Source: Carettochelys insculpta | Lineage: Eukaryota; Chordata; Testudines; Carettochelyidae | DNA length: 64,000 nucleotides | Reading direction: 5' to 3' | Assembly (NCBI RefSeq): GCF_033958435.1 | Contig: NC_134137.1 | Location: forward strand, 170,451,501-170,515,500 | In this document: piece after piece, positions 34,010 through 45,560 of the stretch | Layout: each line of letters opens with the position of its first letter | How positions within the stretch are numbered: position 1 is the stretch's first letter | Position numbers and translations under genes: made by a program | The notes under the pieces: generated by a model | Database searches by the model: none | Seen by the model: the letters and a program-made list of their open reading frames with translations, nothing else | What the model was told of the DNA's origin: nothing

Positions 34010-34213
34010 AACAACAAGAAGTCCTGTGGCACCTTATAGACTTGCAGATATTTTGGAGCATAGGCTTTCGTGGGTAAAGACCCACTTCGTCAGATGCATC
34101 TGATGAAGCGGGTCTTTATCCATGAAAGCTCATGCTCCAAAATATTTGTTAGTCTATAAGGTGCCACAGGACTTGTTCTTGAAGATACAGACTAACACGG
34201 ATACCTCTCTGAT
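34010..34213. mobile_element. Foldback Penelope terminal repeat copy with target duplication
   Basis: Left arm AGTCCTGTGGCACCTTATAG, TTTTGGAGCATAGGCTTTCG and AAGACCCACTTCGTCAGATG is mirrored by CATCTGATGAAGCGGGTCTT, AGCTCATGCTCCAAAATATT and TATAAGGTGCCACAGGACTT. The arms meet at the palindrome CAGATGCATCTG. It ends ACACGGATACCTCTCTGA. Flanks TCAAATACATTAG (33997-34009) and TCAAATACGCTAG (34214-34226) agree at 11 of 13 positions. Confidence 0.85.
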
Positions 34214-34395
34214 TCAAATACGCTAGTTATTGAAAATCTTGTCCCACTTATGTTTAAGGCACTAGAGTGGGGATCAGGTGATCTGGATTCAATTCCCAAC
34301 TTTACCACAGACTTCTGATGTGGGGCTTCCTCAAATTGTTCAGATCTCTTTCTGCCTGAACTCCACATATGGATAATAGGAGTGGTAATAGAAAT

Positions 34396-35290
34396 ATATA
34401 GACTCATAGAAATACATGATTGGAGGGGACCTCATCTAATCCAGAGCCCTGCACTGAGGCAGGACTAAATATTACCTAGCACAGGGGTATCCGACATTTT
34501 TTCATGGGGGGCCACATGGCAATTTTTTACATGTTCCAAGGGGCAAACACAAAATAACCCCCAAGCCCCCCCCAATGCCCAGGCTTAACCCCTTAAACCC
34601 CAAAATGCACTTCCCTCAGGCTTAATCCCTATCAGCCCCAAACCCTCCCCCAGGCTTAAACTCCTCGCAGCCCCAAACTGCCGCCCCCTTTGCTCCCAGG
34701 CTTAACCCCTTGCAGCCCGAAACCCAGGATTAGCTTACCTTACACAACAGCACCGGGTATTGCCACCTCGCTGCCACTGTCAGGCCACCATCTCCCCTCA
34801 GCACAGTTGTGTGGCTCCCCCAGCCCTGCTACTCCATCCCCAACCTGCAGGGCATGCGGCACTCTACAACGCCACACTGAAACAATGGGACTCCATTTAA
34901 TTCAATTCAATTGGTTTAACGGTCGCATCCCTCTTGCTGACCATTAAACCAACTAAATTGAGTTCCACTCTTTCAGTGCAGCAGGGCAGGGAGCTGGAGG
35001 AGGAGTGAGTGGCAGCAATGGTAGCAACTGCAAATTGCTCCTTAAAGAGCTCTTTAAAGAGCCACGTGCAGCTTGGGGCTGCCCAGCCAGCTTTCAAAAT
35101 GGTGCCGCTGCTGGCACCATGGGCCAGATGAAAAGGCTCTGTGGGTCGGATCCTGGCCAGTGGGCCGTGTGTTGGACACCCTGATCTAGGCCATTCCAAC
35201 AGATGTTTGTCTAACCTGCTCTCAAAAACCTGCAATAATGGAGATTCCACAGCCTCTTTAAGGAATTAGTTCCACTGCTTGGAGATGTGT
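34396..35290 (-). repeat. LINE (CR1/L3-like) 3' end, antisense, split by hAT MITE
   Basis: AGACTCATAGAAATACATGA, GGAGGGGACCTCATCTAATC and GCAGGACTAAATATTACCTA resume after the MITE as TCTAGGCCATTCCAACAGAT, TGTTTGTCTAACCTGCTCT and GGAGATTCCACAGCCTC. This is the reverse complement of a well-known CR1/L3-type 3' untranslated end. Confidence 0.75.
34482..35183. mobile_element. hAT-type non-autonomous element, 702 bp
   Basis: Ends CAGGGGTATCCGACA and TGTTGGACACCCTG (reverse complement CAGGGTGTCCAACA) are inverted repeats of hAT type. Flanked by ACCTAGCA (34474-34481) and ATCTAGGC (35184-35191), an 8-bp site matching at 5 positions and centred on CTAG, the known preference of many hAT elements. 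Contains a C-rich interior with repeated AACCCC/AAGCCCCC words. No coding capacity. Confidence 0.75.
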
Positions 35291-35590
35291 TGCTCAGGTG
35301 CATTCCATTTAGGTGTGTGGGTACTGCATGCATGACTGTCAGAAGGTTTTTCCCTCAGCAGTAACTGTTGGGCTGGCAGGAGGCACATACGTACTCGCTG
35401 CTGGACCTCCGCCCCATCAGTACCTTCTTGCTGGAACACTGATGAGGAAGAGGTGAGTGGGATTTGGAATGGACCTGCGCAATGCATCTCAAAGAACAAC
35501 AGTTACAAAAGGTAGGTAAGCATATTTGCTTTGAGAGAGCTTGCTCATGTGCATTCCATTTAGGTGAATTACAAGTCGGATAGTTGGAGG
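35286..35590 (+). repeat. Dispersed repeat of unknown class
   Basis: GATGTGTTGCTCAGGTGCAT and CTTGCTCATGTGCATTCCAT occur about 245 bp apart as a diverged direct repeat, with GAACAACAGTTACAAAAGGT between them. I recognise similar text from turtle repeats but cannot name the family. Confidence 0.45.
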
Positions 35591-38500
35591 GGGGGTTGAA
35601 ATAGACTGCATCACAGCTCTGCCCGGTACTGAGCCATCCCTCACCTGTTGGGAAATAGTGTAATTGTTTACAAGTGAGTAGATGGTTGACCAGATGGTCA
35701 CCCTGCAAATATCTAGGGTGGGCACCTGTGTTATGAAAGTAACTGAACAGGCCTGGGTCCTGGTGGAATGAGCTGTAAGTGCCAGAGCTGGCAATTTAGT
35801 GAGATCATAAACTGTAATGCACAACGTGATCCATGCTGGTATATGCTGGGCCAAAAAGGGCAGGTCTTTCATCCTTTCTGCTAGAGGGATGAAGAGCTGG
35901 AGGGATCTGAGAAATGGCTTTCTACATAAAAAGCAAAGACTGTCTCACGTTCAGACAGTGGCGTTTATGTTCTTTGCCATTGGCATGTGGTTTGGGGAAA
36001 GAAAGGGTTTATTTCTAGAGAAAGTTTTCCATTGGGTTTACATTTACAGTTTTCCACCTGTTGATAGGTAGGCTGTACCTGAACATACTGTTTGATTTCC
36101 ACATTTGATCTGAGCATATATCCTTCCAAGATTGGTATTATGTCTCTGGTATTATCCAGAACCCTAAGTTTCAGAGGAATGTGGGTGGTGGTAGGGGGGA
36201 AGCTACAACATCTCAAGCCCTATAATGCTCCCAGCCAATTGCATGATGTGGTGCAAAGTGGAGCTGTATGGAGTTGTGTGGAAATGGGAGTGCTGGGTGA
36301 TGCTGATGGTATAATGGAAGCAGACGTTGTTGAACTCAGGAGGTGTAAAACAGGAGGAGGTCTTTTTCCTTTCCCTTGCAGCCTCTTGTTGTCTTTTAGC
36401 ACAAATCGGTATGTTGCCAATCAAAAGTGGGAGTAGGAGAAAGATCATCTGAATTAATAAAGCCCAATATTTGATTTGGCTGATTATACTGTAAAAATCT
36501 CATAATCTTTTAGTGGCCAGCTAACCAACGCCTCCTGTCTCTCCTGTATGTAATGGATTGGTCCTCAACCATCTGGCATGGATGCTTGGGGCTCTGATAA
36601 AAGACACGGCAAAGGTCTGATGCTGAGGTTTGACCATAGGAGAATGCACTGGCAAGCAGAGCTCTGAGGAATGAGAGGGGATGCAGTGGTTTTTGGCATG
36701 GAGACTTGTGGGGGATAAATGGAATCTACTCGTTCAGTAAGCTGAGAAGATTTCATTTATGGCAGACTGTTTGAAGCTTTTGTGATACCTCCGACCTCTG
36801 GTCCTCTGCCCTTTTTCATCCTGTCATACAAGGAACATTTCTCTCTTCCTTGTTTGAACCTTTTAAGAGGTTCCCTACATTTCATATAACTCCATTGGGA
36901 GGAAACTCTGGCTTCAGGTCTGACACTATGTCAGGTAGAAGGAAAAGGAAGGAAGGATACTCCAGTGCACAGGTCTGATTCTAAAAATCCCTTAGTGCCC
37001 AGTGGCAGAAGTCCCATTATGACTGGCACACCTTGTAGTTACAGTATACTACCCCTCCCCCGTCCCACACACGCCATTGTCATAATATGCAACCAAAGGT
37101 TGTAATCTGGTTGTACGCTGGTCAGGAATACCATTGTGAGTCTTATGTAGTGATTGTGTATGAAGACCTGTGTGTGCGTGTGTGCTGGAAATGTGTTGTT
37201 CAGATATGTTTGGAGAAAGTTGATAGATGAGTATGTTCCACACAAAGGAATGTTGGCTGGCTTATTTGCCTGTGTCTCCAACGTAAACTGAGTCAGGTGA
37301 GGCCAGCGACAGAGGAATTTACATTTGTGTCTAAGTCACCAATAAGTTGAGAAGAGGATAAGAAAGCCCAGTGGCTTGGTTATGAGCAAAGGACAACGAA
37401 AATATATTTGCTTTGAAGGTAAACAAAGTGATGGGAGCCAAGTGATGCAGCAAACTGCAGAGGAAGAGCAGCAGGGGAGAAGAACTTTGTCTCGGTTTAC
37501 TTTTCAAAAAAATGCTCTTCAAAGGTTTTCTGGACTATAAGAAGAGAGGAAAGAGAAACCTTTAGCCAGCAAAGGGCAATAGCAGATTAATGCACGGACC
37601 CCAGCCCATTTGTCCCCATTTTCCCTCAGAAAAGTCCCGTGACGCTGGGGCAGGATGATTTAGCTGTTGCAAGTTCCTCTGCTGGCTGTGCTGGGGACAA
37701 GAGTTTTTGCATGAGATGTTGGGGCGGGATCAGCTGGTTGAGTGCAGGTGGAGGGAACAACAGCAGCCTCTGCCTCTCTTGCTTGTTCTTGTCTGTGCTG
37801 CTGTTGGTGAGGGGCTCTCCTTGCATCCTTCTGTGCCCGGCTGGGCAGCCCTGGCTAGGTGGTGAAGCACGGTGAGGAACACTACCTCCTGCTGCATCTC
37901 CTGCGGCCCAGGCTGTGCAGAAATGCTCACTCCCGGCTCCCGGAGCCTGAGCTGAGCTCCGAGGACATGGGCTGTAACCTGCAGCATGTCAGCAACTGAG
38001 AGAACGTAGACAGAAAGCCTGGGCGGGGGGGGGGGGGGGGGGCGGATCTCTCCCCTGCATGAAAGGCTATAGTGCTATTTACCCATACTGTTAGCGTCTT
38101 TGTGTGTATTTTCTCCCTCACCCAGCACAGACTAATGTGGCACTGTTTACAGTGGTCCAGATCCCACTTATTTAACTATGAATTTCACAAGTGAATTGTG
38201 ACCCACCCACATTTTCTTAACAAAGGTGGTCAGTAGAAGTTATCATGGGCTAATGGTTGTTGGTTGCTGTGTGAAGGCCAAAGCCAAGCTTGTTTGGGGG
38301 GATAAAACAGAAAGGACAAATCCAGATAGTTACAGAAATTGGAGAAATTTATCTTCTGAGAACCCTCGTGTTCAATCGCTTTTACCCCTTGTTTACACAG
38401 TGATGAGGCATTGGTAGAATGGAGTGATGAATATTCTGTGTGCAGTATTACTGAAAAACTAAGTTGGCTTAGTAATGACTGAGCATCCTTTTATGTGCTC

Positions 38501-39815
38501 TGGCTAATCAAAACCCAGCCTAGTCCTAAAAGTGTGGCTTAATGTCTATGTATAAGCTTGTGTCTGATTAATTGAAATAGTTCTAAAACTTAATTGATAA
38601 AGTGACAACTTTCTCAGAGTATGACATTAACTACCTTTGTCAGAAAGCTAAAAGGGTCACATTGGCTCACCTCAAATTTTGTCAATATTTTTTTCATAGC
38701 TTATGTCATTCATTAATTACAAACTTTATTTTAAACCAGGTCTCACCATTGTCTGAAACTTAAAGTTCATAATAATTTTACCTCAGATTAGAATTATTTA
38801 TTTTATATTAAATTACTTTCTGAAACAGAGACTGTTATTTGATAGATGTCTTTGCTTCCACAGTAGGAAAAAGGGGACTGTAACAAGACCAATAGGTGGA
38901 AAGAATATATAATGTTCAGGTTTAAGAAAATTGGTGGCAGTGGTACTGGTGGTGGTGGTGGTGGGACGGGTGTGGGGGTGTAATTTGACATTAAAGAACC
39001 ATTTGTTGGCCTATGAATGACTGATTCTTGTAACACTGATTCAGTGTTGTCCAGATTAGCAGTGAACTTCTTTGTGAAATGGCATGGATCATATAATTCC
39101 ATATTCATTATCTCCGTGGAAAAATTAAGCAGTTGAACATGATTTGCTTTATTATTAATCCAATGTATAAACACTTAATTGAGCCCTTGTATTAGTGCAT
39201 TTTGATATACTGTGGGGACTGGGGGGCTCAAATGTCCTTTGTGCCTAGGGTCCAGGAAATCTTAATCTACCTCTGGCAAAAGAGACAGCAGGTTAGAGAT
39301 ACTGATAACTGGATGTAAGTGAGAGTACTGCTTAGGCAAAGACCATGGCCTGCTAAAATTAAGACCAAGTCACTAAGAAGCAAGTTTTGTTTCCTGCTAT
39401 ACTGGTCTCTTTTTCTTTTCTTTAGCTTCACTTAAATGTCTGTTCCTTGTTAGTAAACTTATTCTTAGTTTATGGTAAAGCTGTCTCTGTGCTGTTATAT
39501 GAACTGTAGGCGGAGTTAAGGTCTGCTCCCCTTACTGGCTATTTGGAGGCAGCAAAGCTAATTTCTGAGAGTCTCCAGTTGTGAGAGGCAGGGAGGGAGA
39601 ATGGCTACTGCAGAGAACCATCTCTGAGGAACTCAGGAGCTCTGGTTTGCTGATTGTTATCTTCAGAGCAACATCTGTTACTTAGTAGTTTCTTGAGTAT
39701 TTTTCAGGGGTGGAGCACACATTGTGGTGGCAGGCAGCTGATGCCCACTTAATGCACAGCAAATCCCTCCCCTGTTGAGTCAGAGATGCGCAATAACTTA
39801 AGGTTCTGGGTGTCC
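35590..39815. other. No recognised gene; one GC-rich island-like patch
   Basis: No domain-bearing frame. 37620-38000 is more GC-rich than its surroundings and contains short frames, including a plus-strand frame at 37639-37875 with a hydrophobic stretch (LCLSCLFLSVLLLV), but there is no support for it being an exon. A G-run lies at 38025-38042 and a GGT-rich patch at 38950-38972. Confidence 0.4.
38025..38042 (+). repeat. Poly-G tract of 18
   Basis: An unbroken G18 run, possible G-quadruplex former and an assembly-risk spot. Confidence 0.9.
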
Positions 39816-39819
39816 TGGG

Positions 39820-39990
39820 AGAACGTCACAACAGGGCATTGGACTGGCGCTCTGTGGACCTGTGTTCAGTCTGTGGCTCAGACACAGACTCACTGTCTGA
39901 GCCTTGCCACTTAATCTCCCTTGTGCCTCAGCTTCCCATCTGCAAATTTGGAATAATGGCACTTCCAGAGCATGAGTGAAGGGAAACATA
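39820..39990 (+). repeat. MIR-type SINE
   Basis: GTGGACCTGTGTTCAGTCTG, TTGCCACTTAATCTCCCTTG, TGCCTCAGCTTCCCATCTGC and AAATTTGGAATAATGGCACT follow the MIR core order (ACCTGGGTTC..., CACTTAACCTC..., CTCAGTTTCCTCATCTG..., AATGGGGATAATA). Considerably diverged. Confidence 0.65.
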
Positions 39991-40884
39991 GTATGTAGCT
40001 TTAAAGGGGAAACAAAGAGGCCCCAGGAAATTAGAGACCCGTCAGTCAAATGTCAATATCTGGAAAGGAACTGGAACAGATTACTAAGTACCTGGAAGGT
40101 GACTGGGTAATAATAAATAATAGCCAGCATGGATTTGTCAAGAACAAATTGTGCCAAGCCAACCTATTGTCCATTTGTAACAGCACTATGGCCTAGTGCT
40201 GAGGACAGAAGCAGTAGCTATGATGTCTCTGTATTTCAGCAAGGCTGTTGATGCAATCCCACATAATGCGCTCTTAAGCAAACTAGGGAAATGTGGTCTA
40301 GATGAAACTGCTATTCAGAGCCAGTCCTAAGCAACTGGTGGCCCTGGGAAAATTTCTTTTGGTGGCCCCCCTACATCCCCACTGCAGATCTAGCTCACCC
40401 TCCTCTGTGCCAGCGGAGCTTTCCACCTGCTACCATCTCAGCTCCTGTGGGACTGCATGCAAAACATTGCCAGGTGGCCTGCCACGTGCAAGTCTCTACC
40501 ACAGCTCGGTGAATGAGAGCAGAGGTGGATCTCGCTGAGCCGACTTTACAAAGAGAGAGCTTGTGGGGCCAGGTGGTCAAGCGGGGGATGTTTTAGCACT
40601 GCTAATTGAAGGAGTGCGGGGCTGCCCTTGGACTTCAACGCAGTTGTGGTGCCTTCCTGGAGCAGTGGGCAGGGCAGTGCAGACAGGGTAAACAGCTGCC
40701 TGCCTTCTCTGTTGTCGTGGGCAGTGATTATCCCCATTTTTCCAAACAGATCAATCATTAGTCATAAACTTTTTATTAACAAAGATGCAGAGAAATTAAT
40801 TAGATGCAAAGATTTATTTCAAAACAAAAGAAATTCTTCTTAACATAGTATCTCATTTGAACTTTTACTTCATTTATAACAATC

Positions 40885-41122
40885 AAAGGTTGACTTTTCT
40901 TGCTTTACGACTCATGAAATCAGCGATTAAGTTGGATTCATCAAGGGGTGATGCAACAGAATTTTCAACTGATATAACAGCAAGATCAACCAGCTTTTCT
41001 TGTGACATTGTTGAACATAAGTAAGTTTTAATTAGTTTTAATTTTGAAAAAGTACTTCCACCACTAGCTACAGTGATAGGCCCAGTCAATAAAATTCTAA
41101 GCACAATATAAATATTTGGCAT
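40885..41122 (-). pseudogene. hAT transposase C-terminal dimerisation region
   Basis: The minus-strand frame LRILLTGPITVASGGSTFSK, followed by LKLIKTYLCSTMSQEKLVDL and AVISVEN, is the C-terminal hATC block of hAT transposases (usual form LRILLTLPVTVASGERSFSKLKLIK). It ends SRKARKVNL before the stop. The ER of GERSFS is replaced by GS here. This block belongs to the same broken transposase as 41848-42650 and 45170-45540. Confidence 0.85.
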
Positions 41123-41847
41123 ACTTTCTATGAAATGGTTCCCACAAATATATCACAAGGCATCCAGAGCTGTATCACAGTGACTGGGAATTATTCATGA
41201 CAATGTTTTAAGTTCAGTAAACTGGCTTAATCTGTCAATGTCCTTTCTGATTGATCCTGATTCTCAGAAAGTAATAGTTCAAGGTCTTTGCTATGCTTAA
41301 GCAAATCATTATCAGATACATTTTTTCAGTTTTGATACATTGTATAAAAAGGAAAAAGGTTTCATCAAAACTTTTCAATTGTTGAAATCGTTCCATCAGT
41401 GAAACAATTGCTTGATTAACAAATTATTATAAAATACTTCTTGAAATATATTCTTAGGATCATGTATTGATTTGTCATCAGCTTCATATGAAAATATTTT
41501 CTTCATTTTTCTTTGTCGATCTGAGAATTCCCCTTGAAAAACCAGCTCTTCTGGATCCATTTCAAGTTCGTTTGCAAGCTCTTTCCCTGCTGTTTTAGAA
41601 CTTTCAAACCCATTTTCTTTAAAATGAATTAAAAACTTTTCTGTGCTTTACAAAAGTAACTGGTCTAACTGCATATTTTTGACTTGCATCATCTTACAAC
41701 ATTAATTTTCATGAGAATATCATACCAAATTACTAGAACCACCAAAAATTTAAAATGTTTCAATTCTTCAGCCAATGAAAGTGCTTCTGTTCAGCACCTA
41801 AGGTCATTTGTTGTCTCAGAAACACCAAACACATCACCCAGCTGAAA

Positions 41848-42655
41848 TCATATTGCTTTAACACAATTAAGTTTGCATTCCCATCTAGTTTCTGTTAATA
41901 GTTTTACTACAAACTTAGTAACATGCTTCTTAAAGACCTGCCCTAACTGTGTAGATCCAGAAAATACCACATAAATGTGCTGTGACTTTTCAAAAAAAGA
42001 CTTAGCTTTGATAGATGACTTTGCCATATTGCCAAGTATTAAATTTAAATTATGGCTACTGCAAGGCATGAGGAAAGCTTGGTGATTAATATGTAACACT
42101 TGTATGCCATTCTTTGAACCAGCCATATTGGCCATGTCAGCTCTTAATGGATAGTCCCAAATCATTAACTTTATTCCTTAATGCTTCTGCTAATTCACTA
42201 CTGGTGCTTTTGCCAACATTTAAAAAGTGAACAAAATTCTCAACAACATTCACTGAGCTATCAACAATTTCTACAAAACAGATTACCATGGTCATCTGCT
42301 CTTTATAACTAATATCTGGAGTACAGTCCAGGATAATGGAATAATATTTCACATGGATTATGATAATTTTTATCTTTTCCAATGTTTTACTGCTAATCAA
42401 GTTTATAAATTCATTCTAAAAGTGCTTTCCTAACTAGTGGTTGTACATTTCTTCACTTGTTATTTGGCAGATGTGTTCACTTAATACAGGGTCAAATTGG
42501 GCTGAAAGTTCTACCAATCCCAAAAAGTTACCATTATGAGGATTGTTTAATTTTTCTACACTACTGTGAAAAGGCAAATTTTTCTGAGCTAAGAACTGAG
42601 CATTGGCTAAAAGACACTGAAGAACGTTGCACCAATGAATCTTTTCTTTATTAAT
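41848..42655 (-). pseudogene. hAT transposase central region (RNase H-like core), broken
   Basis: In minus orientation: HWCNVLQCLLANAQFLAQKN with LPFHSSVEKLNNPHNGNFLG (42640-42500), then KYYSIILDCTPDISYKEQMT (about 42340-42280, containing the first catalytic Asp block), then, after a frameshift near 42150, ADMANMAGSKNGIQ and AFLMPCSSHNLNLILGNMAK. These are the ordered landmarks of ZMYM1-like hAT transposases. Frames change at least twice and stops occur, so it is dead. The CR1 insertion lies just upstream, at about 42660-44878. Confidence 0.82.
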
Positions 42656-42664
42656 CTAGTGTTC

Positions 42665-44878
42665 CTATTCCTTATTGTCTTTCCAGACAAAAGGAAGAAA
42701 GTTGAGCAGTAACATACAGACCCTTGATTTCAGAAGAGCAGACTTTGACTCCCTGAGAGAACTGATGAGCAGGATCCCTTGGGAAATGAAGATGAAGGGG
42801 AAAAGAGTTGAAGAGAACTGGCAGTATTTTAAAGAAGTCATACTGAAGGCACAGGAACAAACAATCCCGCTGCATAGTAAGAAATACAAACATGGTAGGC
42901 AACCAGCTTGGCTTAACAGGGAAATCCTTAGTCAGCTTAAATTCAAAAAGAATGCATACAAGAAACGGAAACGTGGACAGTTGACTAAGGAGGAGTATAA
43001 ACATATGGCTGGAGAATGCCAGGCAGTAATCAGGAAAGCCAAAGCACAATTGGAACTGCAGCTGGCAAGGGATGTGAAGAGTAACAAGAAGGGTTTCTAC
43101 AGGCATGTTAACAATAAACAGGTTATTAGAGAAGGTGTGGGGCCATTGCTGGATGAGGGAGGTAACTTAGTGACAGATGATGCAAGAAAAGCTGAAGTAC
43201 TCAATGCTTTTTTTGCCTTGGTCTTCACGCACAAAGTCAACTTCCACGTGACAGTCCTATACAATGCAGTATGGGAAACTGGAGGGCAGCCATCTGTGGA
43301 GAAGGAACAAGTTCTGAGCTACCTAGAAAAACTAGATGTGCACAAGTGCATGGGTCTGGATTTAATGCACCCCAGGGTACTGAGGGAATTGGCAGAGGTC
43401 ATTGCTGAACCTTTGGGCATTATCCTTGAAGACTCTTGGAGATCAGGGGAGATACTGGATGACTGGAAGAAGGCAAATGTAGTGCCCATCTTTAAAAAAG
43501 GAAAGGAGGACAATCCAGGGAACTATAGACCCATCAGCCTTACCTCAATCCCTGGGAAAATAATAGAGGGAATCCTCAAGGAATCCATTTTGGAGCACTT
43601 GGAAGAGAGGAAAGTGATCAAAAGTAGCCAACATGGATTCACCAGGGGCAAGCCCTGCCTGACCAATCTGATTAGCTTCTATGATGAGGTAACAAGCTCT
43701 GTGGACATGAGGAAGTCAGTGGATGTGATATACCTTGACTTCAGCAAGGCTTTTGACACGGTCTCCCACAACATTCTTGTCCATAGGTTAAGGAAATATG
43801 GATTGGATCCTTGGACTATAAGATGGATAGAAAGTTGGCTTGATGGTCGGGCCCAATGGGTAGTGGTCAATGGCTTAATATCTGAATGGTGGTCTGTTTC
43901 AAACAGAGTGCCGCCAGACTCGGTTCTGGGGCCGTTGTTATTCAACATCTTTATTAATGACCTGGATGAGGGACTGGATTGCACCCTCAGCAAGTTTGCT
44001 GATGACACAAAACTAGGGGAAGAGGTAGATTCGTTGGAGGGTAGAGAGAGAATCCAGAGTGACCTGGATAAATTGGAGGAATGGGCCAGAAGAAGTCTGA
44101 TGCGGTTCAATAAGGAGAAGTATTGAGTCCTGCACCTGGGGCTGAAGAATCCCAAGCATTGTTACAGGCTGGGGACTGACTGGCTCCGCAACAGTACGAT
44201 GGAAAGGGACCTAGGGGTTATGGTGGATGAAAAGCTGGATATGAGTAAACAGTGTGTCCTTGTACCCAAGAAGGCTAACGGCATACTGGGGTGCATTAGG
44301 AGGAGCATTTCAAGCAGATCTAGAGAAGTAGTTGTTCCTCTTTATTTGGCATTGGTGAGGCCACATCTGGAATATTGTGTCCAGTTTTGGGCCCCCCAGT
44401 ATAAAAAGGATGTGGATTTGCTGGAGCAGGTTCAGCGAAAGGCAACAAAAATGGTTAAGGGTCTGGAGCACAAGACCTATGAGGAGAGGCTGAGGGATTT
44501 GGGCTTGTTTAGTTTACAGAAGAGAAGACTTAGCGGTGATTTAATAGCAGCCTTCAACTTCCTGAAGGGGAGCTCTAAAAAGGAGGGTGAGAAACTGTTC
44601 TTAGTGGTGTCAGATGGCAGAACAAGGAGTAATGGTCTGAAGTTGAAGAAGGAGAGATGTAGGTTAGATATTAGGAAAAACTACTTCACCAGGAGGGTTG
44701 TGAAACATTGGAATGAGTTGCCTAGAGAGGTGGTGGATTCTCCATCCCTTGAGGTTTTTAAGTCCTGGCTGGACAAGATCCTGGCTGGGATGACTTAGTG
44801 GGGTTGATCCTGCTTGAAGCAGGGGGCTGGACTAGATGACCTCCTGAGATCCCTTCCAGCCCTGTGATCCTGTGATTC
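42665..44878 (+). mobile_element. CR1 LINE nested in the hAT transposase gene
   Basis: Inserted in the plus orientation, opposite to the hAT gene. It begins upstream of the RT domain, so the endonuclease is lost, and ends with the CR1 3' signature (GGGGCTGGACTAGATGACC, GATCCCTTCCAGCCC, GTGATCCTGTGATTC). hAT coding sequence resumes on both sides. No target duplication is evident, as usual for CR1. The 5' breakpoint is uncertain by about 10 bp. Confidence 0.87.
42675..44798 (+). pseudogene. CR1 ORF2 (RT) with one premature stop
   Basis: About 707 codons in one frame with a single nonsense codon, TGA at 44124-44126. Order: linker region DFRRADFDSLRELMSRIPWE; QPAWLNREILSQLKFKKNAY; then RT with [35 protein letters not shown] and the catalytic KFADDTKLG (Asp-Asp at 44001-44006). 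After the stop the frame continues through [37 protein letters not shown] and [11 protein letters not shown]. In the sister copy the stop position is an Arg codon (AGA), and a CGA-to-TGA change is a simple explanation. Endonuclease missing. Clearly the same subfamily as the 29-kb copy but longer. Confidence 0.9.
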
Positions 44879-44999
44879 CTTTCATCAATTGATTTTCCAG
44901 CTCTGTCCATTATTGCTGAGTATTAATGTGATTTGGAGTTGACTCATGCTTGTGTAAGTATATTGAAATGTGTTTCCAGTTGTTGCAGCCACCATTAGC

Positions 45000-45560
45000 T
45001 AATTTGTTTTTGTTGTTACTTCCAAAAAATGTTTACAACAAAAGCAGACTATGCTGTTTTTTTTAACGAATAAACCAACCAGTGCTGATTAATTGTTTCT
45101 TTGTCTGATTATTGCCTCGTATAAAATGTTTTTGAAAAATGCCTACCATTATTATTCTTTAGATAATCAGAATCAGAAACTTTTTTCACACCAGGTTCAA
45201 CAAAAAATTCGTGCTGATTTTTGCTTATGAAAACAGGCCATGATCCAATGTCACTCCACTCAATGTCAATGGTCTCACTCTCTATTTTTTCGCTTTTACA
45301 TTCAGTTCCATTTATTATTGAAGATGGTGAGCCATTTAATTCTTGCTCTAACCAAACCTCTTTTGGATAAAGTTCTTCATTAACAGGATGGGAAATTGCA
45401 GATTCAACAATAACCCCATGACAGCTTTCCTAAGTTAATACAGTCTTCTTAAAATGATTAAGAAGTGCTCCTTTTTATAATTTGGCTAATGCATCTCTAG
45501 CCTTCCTTGGTTTATGCTTTAAAGTGCCAGAATCTGTTTTAATCCCTCTAGCAGTACACG
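45000..45560 (-). pseudogene. hAT transposase N-terminal region with TTF-type zinc finger
   Basis: In minus orientation: KHKPRKARDALAKL, stop, KGALLNHFKK (about 45520-45460); ELYPKEVWLEQELNGSPSS; IEWSDIGSWPVFISKNQHEF; YLKNNNGRHFSKTFYTRQ and INQHWLVYS (about 45190-45070); then GSNNKNKLANGGCNNWKHIS (about 45020-44970). This is the order of a TTF zinc-finger domain (…GRHFS…RxWLVYS…FCCKLF…G…WKH). The expected FCFCC segment lies in a T-rich frameshifted spot near 45050. It reads into the CR1 3' end at 44879. Confidence 0.8.

Noticed and set aside
37639..37875. Small frame with a hydrophobic stretch, possible signal peptide or membrane protein
   Set aside because: No homology by eye, no splice context, and the hydrophobic run is short; not supported as a gene.
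42675..44126. A host gene with reverse-transcriptase domain
   Set aside because: The CR1 3' end, the single stop and nesting inside a hAT gene show a retrotransposon copy.
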